A stretch of 64,000 bases of DNA from Isoetes taiwanensis (lineage: Eukaryota > Streptophyta > Lycopodiopsida > Isoetales > Isoetaceae): contig JAJEKV010000006.1 in NCBI GenBank assembly GCA_021234155.1, positions 26,509,916-26,573,915 of the forward strand, given 5' to 3'. Positions 58,771-64,000 of the stretch are shown here, piece by piece (the stretch's first letter is position 1; each line of letters begins with the position of its first letter). The notes beneath the pieces were generated by a model, which ran no database searches, was not told the origin of the DNA, and saw nothing but the letters and a program-made list of their open reading frames with translations. A program made the position numbers and the translations under genes.

Positions 58771-59156
58771 GTTGGTGATGTGCAGGTACAGGTTGGCGAG
58801 CGCCATCCATTTTGACTTCTCCATGCGCGGGTTTTTGGGAGCGATTCTATGCCTTACGTTTGTCTAAGCCCCTTGCCGAAGGCTTATCACTAGGGTTTTT
58901 CCTCGAAAACCCGAAAGGGCGGGGTTTTTTAATCCCGGTGATAAGCTTTCGGCAGGTACATCAGCCATTCATCTATTAGCATTGTATTTGTTTTGGGGTC
59001 CAAATGATATAATTGGATTTTCCCTTTATTTTTCGTGGGTAGTTCGCATGTGTGCGACTATCCACTGTCCACCATTGTAGAAAATCTGCTGAGATGAATG
59101 AGAACCCTATCTATCGGGCGTTTTGTTGGTTTCATGCGAGTCGCAGTGCAAGAATG

Positions 59157-59868
59157 ATGGTAATAAGCTACACATTTTGTAGAAGATAAACCAGAGACCA
59201 ATCCAGCATTTACCTATTTAATAACAATACCATCCATAGGCATTTTTAACATCTGCAAGGAAGCAGTAAATCACAACATATAAGTAATGGCTCTGAGATA
59301 ACATTGTTGAATTTGCAAGGTCGTGTACCCATAAGCATCATTAACATCTCCAAGGAAGCAATAATTGAAGGCATGCAGATATCTGGCTGTTGTGTTTGCT
59401 ACTTAGACATTTATTCTGGATTAACAAAGAAAACGTCAATTTGCAGATTCCAATTCTATCTATAACATACTGAGAAATGGCAAAAATGAAATGCCTAATC
59501 TAAATGTCATAGATGCATTGGCCTTATGGCCTAAAAAAGAAAAAATAGACCTTGTATTATGGTAGATCGGCACGAACATGACTTCCTATTATGATACACT
59601 TGCAATGGTGAAAGCAATGCCCAGATCCACATGCAATTTATACTCCAAGCAGCAGCAACACTTGCACTGGTGAAAGCAATGCCCTGATCCCCATGCAATT
59701 TATTCTTTAAGTCGCACTACAATATATAAAGCAAACTGGTGTAAAGCTCATATTAAGATGGGCAACCTATAAAAACGCAAACAATGATTTTATGTTAATG
59801 CCAATATTCCAACATTGAAAAACATTTATGTGGAGAATGAGAATGCTTGCTAGAAAAAGAGGGCATAC
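59157..59868. other. Probable intron or downstream part of the minus-strand gene
   Basis: No further exon can be supported here. Two direct copies of a roughly 36-bp stretch with TTGCACTGGTGAAAGCAATG-like text lie near 59600-59700 (CACTTGCAATGGTGAAAGCA and CACTTGCACTGGTGAAAGCA). Confidence 0.3.
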
Positions 59869-60565
59869 TTGAATTTGTTGCATTTTCTAAACATGAGGTC
59901 CTGGATTCTGAAGCCGGGCGGCTGCAAAAGCTTTGTTCGTTTACGCTTGTATGCGTCAGCATTTCTTTTCTCCTGCATCAAGTAGACAAAGCAAATAACG
60001 TATGAAAATAGACTTATCAAGTATGATAATGTCAATGCTCTTCTAATGCTTGGCAAACATGCAAGAATGCTCTTGTATCATAGCCGTCACTTATCCATGC
60101 AAGGACTATAATGTCCCTGGCACAGAAGAATTTGCTAAAAAACAGTATGACATCACGCTCATTATTTTCTCATGTGTAACAATAATAATAAGATTACATA
60201 AACCTGCCATCCTTTGCTGTTAGTTTCTTCGAACATAGAAACCTGAAATACATTATCTCCTCCACTGCTTATGGTGGCATTTGCAACACTTGTGTTCGAA
60301 ACCTGAAATACATTATCTCCTCCACTGCTTATGGTGGCATTTGCAACACTTGTCAGCTCTTCCAGGTCCAAATCACATGGGTCATAATTAAAGAGGTCTC
60401 CAATGAGATCGTCTAAAACTCATAGTCCACTACACAACAAAAACCGCCATAAAAAGCGGTTACAGATGATTCTAAATGTTTCATGCATGATAGACTTACC
60501 TAAGGCAGTGCAATGGCATTGATAAGAAGGCAAAGTTTGAGACAGCGCAAACAAAATAAGGGTGC
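59869..60565 (-). CDS. Unrecognised gene, three consecutive exons
   Basis: Read on the minus strand, exon A (60565-60500) starts after TTTTGCAG and ends before GTAAGT. Exon B (60412-60204) starts after TTTTAG and ends CAG before GTTTAT. Exon C (59972-59869) starts after GATGCAG and ends before GTATGC. One frame stays open through all three: CHCTALDDLIGDLFNYDPCD, LDLEELTSVANATISSGGDN, FEETNSKGWQ and EKRNADAYKRKRTKLLQPPG with FRIQDLMFRKCNKF. The protein is acidic then strongly basic, suggesting a nuclear or nucleic-acid-binding protein (inference). Exon B contains a 60-bp in-frame duplication. First and last exons are not identified. It may be a host gene or another captured fragment. Confidence 0.45.
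60241..60360 (-). repeat. 60-bp exact tandem duplication inside exon B
   Basis: ACCTGAAATACATTATCTCC and the next 30-odd bases occur twice with period 60 (60241 and 60301), identical up to about 60353. On the coding strand this doubles the 20-residue unit NTSVANATISSGGDNVFQVS in frame. Confidence 0.85.
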
Positions 60566-61185
60566 CTGCAAAATGTTAAACCCAAGGTTCTCAGAACATA
60601 TATTGACCTGGACCTCCGAATCCTGGACCAAAAAAGGAAAAATCACCTTGCACAAATGAAAACCCTAAGGCCAAGCTTTTCATAAGAAACTGAATTTGCT
60701 CCTATTTGCAGAAGAATGCCAACAAAAAAGGTGGTGAGCCTTCATTCCATAACCATGAAAACTCTTGGAATTTTGATGCATTTTATAATATAAATGGCAA
60801 CAAATATTTACAACTATGATACTTCTCTTATTCGCAGTAGAAGACCAATGCCATCAAGCTGTTAACGAATGGGTCCTGCAAGTTTAGGGTCAGATTTGGA
60901 ACACAGAGAAATAAAAGAGCAAAAAGGCAAACCTTAGATGAAATGCAGAATCTGACATAGCAGGATCTCATCTCAATCACTCGATCCTTAAGGCCGTAAA
61001 AAAGTCCCTCTTTTTTTTGAACCTACCTTTCGTCCATTTTTTTGGAAATTTGAAAATATTCGCCTTTTAGCGAATATTAGCAGTTCCCTTCTGCCCCTTG
61101 CAGGACGCAAATGCAAATTTTAAATTCCGCTCTGCCATGCCTTTCAATGCTAAGCCATCTCTTCCTCGAGATTTCCTGGCGCCTG
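60566..61185. other. Upstream of the minus-strand gene, no exon supported
   Basis: A possible splice pair is seen on the minus strand (GTGCAAGGTGATTTTTCC near 60640), but no frame confirms it. The rest shows nothing specific. Confidence 0.3.
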
Positions 61186-61330
61186 CCTGAGCGCCTGGGC
61201 GACGCAGTGAAGGGTGGCGTTGTTGGCGCCTGCCGGAGCGCCGGCCTGGGCGCCTGGGAGGTGCAGTGAAGGGTGGCGTCGTACCTGAGCATGCCTGAGC
61301 GCATGAGCGCCTGAGAGCATGCTTGAGAGC
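61186..61330. repeat. GC-rich tandem duplication (about 75 bp)
   Basis: CCTGGGCGACGCAGTGAAGG with GTGGCGTTG recurs as CCTGGGAGGTGCAGTGAAGG with GTGGCGTCG. Further CCTGAGCGC words follow. The long minus-strand open frame over 61077-61769 depends on this repeat. Confidence 0.6.
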
Positions 61331-61619
61331 TTGAGGAGGCACCTTCACCGCCTTCCCTGAGCTCGGGTGTTTTGGCGCTCGGATCTATTGCATGCGATTC
61401 AGATTCAGCTTCAGCCTTATGGATGCATGTGGCGGGGCATGTAGATGCATGTGGATCAGCGTGAAGATGGAGATTTAGCGCATGCATGCGTCCGCGCCAG
61501 TACTTAGAATCAGCTGTGAAGAGGTTACGGTTTGGGGGCGTTTGGTGAAGGTTTGTTTTTTGGAGGTATGCTTGTTGCTTTTTGCAACAAAGATGGATTT
61601 TGATTTGTGAGCGACCATA

Positions 61620-61823
61620 ATCATCCCGGTAACGGTTTTTCCCGTGGTTTTTAATCCGGCCATGGTGATTGTGCTTTTGCTCCGCGTTGTGCTTTTGTTT
61701 AAGGGCTTTGGCCCATGTTCTTGTTTGGACTTGATCCGTGGACTTGATCCCCCATGTACTTGGTCCCATAAGCCCGGATGGGCTTCCGTGGACGTTAAAA
61801 TGATTATCTTATCTTATCTTATC
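61620..61823 (+). mobile_element. LINE 3' end with an (ATCTT)n tail
   Basis: The stretch TTGGTCCCATAAGCCCGGAT with GGGCTTCCGTGGACGTTAAA (61760-61800) matches the 3' terminal motif of the minus-strand LINE at 52266-52302. It is followed by TGATT and four ATCTT-type repeats (61804-61823). An upstream GTTTTTAATCC word (61648) also has a counterpart in that LINE. The 5' limit is not defined; no RT remains. Confidence 0.6.
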
Positions 61824-61937
61824 CATCTCTCTGCATTAGTGCAAAGAGATTTGTATTTCAATTTCTGAAGCTTGAGGTTTTCACTGGCTTTGGTGCTTCA
61901 GGACTTGGGTGTTTTAGAATTGCTCCTTCTATAACGA

Positions 61938-62094
61938 CAAAAACAAAAACAAGAACAAGAACAAGAACAAGAACAAGAACAAGAACAAGAACAAGAACAA
62001 GAACAAGAACAAGAACAAGAACAAGAACAAGAACAAGAACAAGAACAAGAATAAAAACACATTCTGGTATTTCTAATCTAATCTAATCTAATCT
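61938..62094. repeat. (AAGAAC)n and (TAATC)n simple repeats
   Basis: About nineteen AAGAAC units run from 61938 to 62052, followed after 20 bases by four TAATC units (62073-62094). The second could be another LINE-type pentanucleotide tail, but no terminal motif precedes it. Confidence 0.85.
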
Positions 62095-62130
62095 GAACCC
62101 GAGATGACATGAAGCAGCCACCTTTGACAT

Positions 62131-62336
62131 GTTCTATGGCCCATATAGTCTCCGTTGACATAAAGTTCAATCCAATCCAATCCAATCCAATCCAATCCAA
62201 TCCAATCCAATCCAATCCAATCCAATCCAATCCAATCGAATCTAATCCAATCCAATCCAATCCAATCCAATCGAATCCAATCGAATCGAATCGAATCCAA
62301 TCGAATCGAATCGAATCGAATCCAATCCAATCCATC
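62131..62336 (+). mobile_element. LINE 3' end with a long (CAATC)n tail
   Basis: GTTCTATGGCCCATATAGTC followed by TCCGTTGACATAAAG (62131-62165) matches the terminal motif of the LINE copies at 52266-52302 and 61760-61800. About 170 bp of CAATC repeats follow, with CGAAT variants clustered toward the right. Only the last few tens of bases of the LINE can be recognised. Confidence 0.6.
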
Positions 62337-62690
62337 TCATCTGATCCAATCCAATCGATCCGATCCGATCCGATCCGATCCGATCCGATCCGATCCGATC
62401 CGATCCGATCCGATCCGATCCGATCCGGGTCGGGTTGCCGGGTCGGTCGGGGTCGGGTCCGTCCGTCCGGATCGGGTCCGTCCGGCCCGGGATCGTCCGT
62501 CCGGCCCGGGTCCGGCCCCGGGCTGGGGTTGGTCGGGCTGGGGTCGGGTCCGGGTCTGGTCTGGTTCCGGGTCCGCTCGCTCTGGGCGGGCGGGCGGGGG
62601 CGGGCGGTCCGGTCCCGGTCCGGTCCGGTCGTCCGGGTCCGTCCCGGTCCGTCGGGTGCGGTCCGGTCTGCGTCCGGTCTATCGAACCCA
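62337..62690. repeat. (GATCC)n array passing into GGTCCGGTCC-rich sequence
   Basis: After a short bridge (CATCTCATCTGATC), about fourteen GATCC units run to 62428. The sequence then changes to GGTCGGG/GTCCGTCCGG words up to about 62690. Long open frames on both strands (62109-62696, 62242-62709) exist only because of the repeat and are not genes. Confidence 0.8.
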
Positions 62691-64000
62691 AGATGATAAC
62701 ACTACTCAAGCCTCTAAGCTTTGAGGATGCCTTTGTCTCTGAGTATCAATCTCTCGGGTCTCTGAGCTCGTCCTTTGACACCTTGACTTCATTCACTTCT
62801 ACATATTTCTACTTTCTCCATATTTTACCCCTCAATTACTCAAGATCCATTTCGAACATGAAGGACCATTGGGATAGAGTGAAAGCTTGTGAATTCGCAA
62901 CAACAACATTTTTAATTATAGAGTGAATGACAAATACAAGTTCCCAATGAATATGGAATATAAAAAACATTAAAATCAAATTTTATAAAATGGAAATGGA
63001 CATCAATAAATGATAAAGCAATAAGATAGAGCCCTTTATATACCTGACAGCCCTACGGTTCATGCAGAATCGTCTATAGAAGACTCTTCACATTTAGTTT
63101 TGTGCCCTCTAGTGGTATTGCAAGTAGACTGCTACTGAACTATATGGGCCTTGGGATCAACCTGTCTAGCCTTAGACATACTTGCCAGTATGCATTCTAG
63201 AAGCCATTTAAATTGGAATGCATTTAATGGACCATATCCATTCTATTTAGTGAATTGTATCAAATCTAAAAACCATATAGTTCTGGAATGTATGATAATC
63301 TATATGTCATTCGGGAACCATATCAATAATAGGATATTCTTGGTGATCATGAGTATTCTAGAAACCATGTGGTTCCTAAGATTTGTATATATTCCAGAAA
63401 GAGTATCGATTGGTAGTGTTGAACCATATGCACTTTGACAAGAGGTGCATGAAGAACCAAATGCATTTGATCTTTAGTCACTAATGAACCATAACAATTC
63501 ACACCGTGTCCTGGTAGCCTATTATAGCGATGACATATGACAGTCCCCTAAACCATTAATAGAGCAGTGATAACTTTCTGTTTTAAGAAATCCAAACTTG
63601 AAAGAAAGAAAGAAAAAAAAAAAGAGAGAGATTTCTAAGTTTGAACTTATTAACCATCAAGATAAGATGAAAGAATATTTCTAAGTTTGGAGAAGCTAAT
63701 CTTCTTAACCATTGAGATATAGTTCAGAGGATAATTGTATTGTCCATATTTTAAGCGGATAGATCTCAAGGTCTTGCTTTTCGATGGCAATTTTGAGTGT
63801 AGAATATGCAAATATGTGAGAAGAGAAAACCATCAAATGTTCAAATACGCTTTGTCATAAGATGCCAAAACCCACTATTTGGTGAATGAGTTGCCCCTTT
63901 ATTTAAGGCAATCCAAAAAGATCACAAGGTACAAATATTACAATGAAGCAATGTGAAATAAAATAAATAAATTCGTAAGTTTCAAAGGACAAATTATGCA
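62691..64000. other. Right end of window, no gene recognised
   Basis: Short frames (for example 63151-63438) show no motif. Several near-repeats of AACCATAT/GAACCATA and GTTTGAACTTATTAACCATC-like text occur between 63200 and 63720. A purine run (GAAAGAAAGAAAAAAAAAAA) lies near 63601-63630. Confidence 0.35.

Larger units (their letters stand above)
54621..59156 (+). mobile_element. Structured TIR repeat, unit B2, interrupted by a Helitron and a hAT element
   Basis: Starts with the same hairpin as B1 (54621-54639) and ends GAGTCGCAGTGCAAGAATG at 59156. It is broken by 54835-57870 (Helitron) and 57984-58770 (hAT). The 3' part after 58771 keeps the inner hairpin (58874-58954, arms TTGCCGAAGGCTTATCAC and complement) and the TAGTTCGCATGTGTGCG text of unit A2. 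Confidence 0.6.

Noticed and set aside
61077-61769. 230-aa minus-strand open frame
   Set aside because: It runs antisense through a GC-rich duplication and the 3' end of a LINE copy. Low-complexity His/Lys/Ser content and no recognisable domain.
62109-62709. Long open frames on both strands with repeating NPIQS / WIGLD units
   Set aside because: They arise from 5-bp tandem repeats, which stay open in all frames when no stop is in the unit. No domain, start context or splice signal.

Overview
The window looks like nuclear DNA of a land plant with a large, repeat-rich genome. The evidence is two sets of intron-containing fragments of plant-type genes: phosphoserine aminotransferase, and a GH10 xylanase with CBM22 modules. 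Both sit inside or next to Helitron-like ends. Together with a LINE carrying an L1-type ORF1 this fits a non-seed plant such as a fern or lycophyte, but that placement is inference. I found no intact long gene, rRNA, tRNA or CRISPR array. Almost everything recognisable is a transposable element, a decayed element gene, or a captured gene fragment.

Layout. (1) 1449-13560 is a 12.1-kb DNA transposon bounded by 26-bp terminal inverted repeats (TIRs, 24/26 matching). Its left arm has decayed minus-strand coding remnants, its middle is full of short palindromes, and its right arm has a decayed plus-strand gene with three acidic motifs (HDKMD, QLDNC, GHTHDDID). (2) 14.6-15.3 kb is an AT-rich minisatellite, a poly-T tract and a CpG-dense block. 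(3) 15744-16741 is a tandem dimer of a structured repeat, also found at 54245-59156. (4) 17.5-30.7 kb is a head-to-tail array of Helitrons, each 3' hairpin/CTAG end abutting the next 5' end, with one more Helitron nested in the last unit and carrying phosphoserine aminotransferase exons. (5) 32892-43351 is a second, 10.5-kb transposon with the same architecture, termini and motif spacing as the first. It is inserted in one copy of a duplicated 1-kb segment whose other copy (46360-47386) is a natural empty site. (6) 47387 onward starts with a Helitron-like 5' end followed by xylanase CBM22 exons and then LINE debris, including a minus-strand LINE (52216-53717) with a reverse-transcriptase remnant. 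(7) 54245-59156 is the second structured-repeat dimer, broken by a 3.0-kb Helitron and a 787-bp hAT element with a perfect 8-bp target-site duplication. (8) 59.8-60.6 kb holds three consistent exons of an unrecognised minus-strand gene. (9) 61-62.7 kb contains two more LINE 3' ends, each followed by a different pentanucleotide tail, and long simple repeats.

The most interesting system is the pair of large two-arm transposons. They share TAAG-starting TIRs, divergent coding arms, a DUF7869-like protein with near-identical motif spacing, and element-specific short palindromes in the interior. I cannot confidently place them in a named superfamily. The Helitron array and the LINE family with variable pentanucleotide tails come next.
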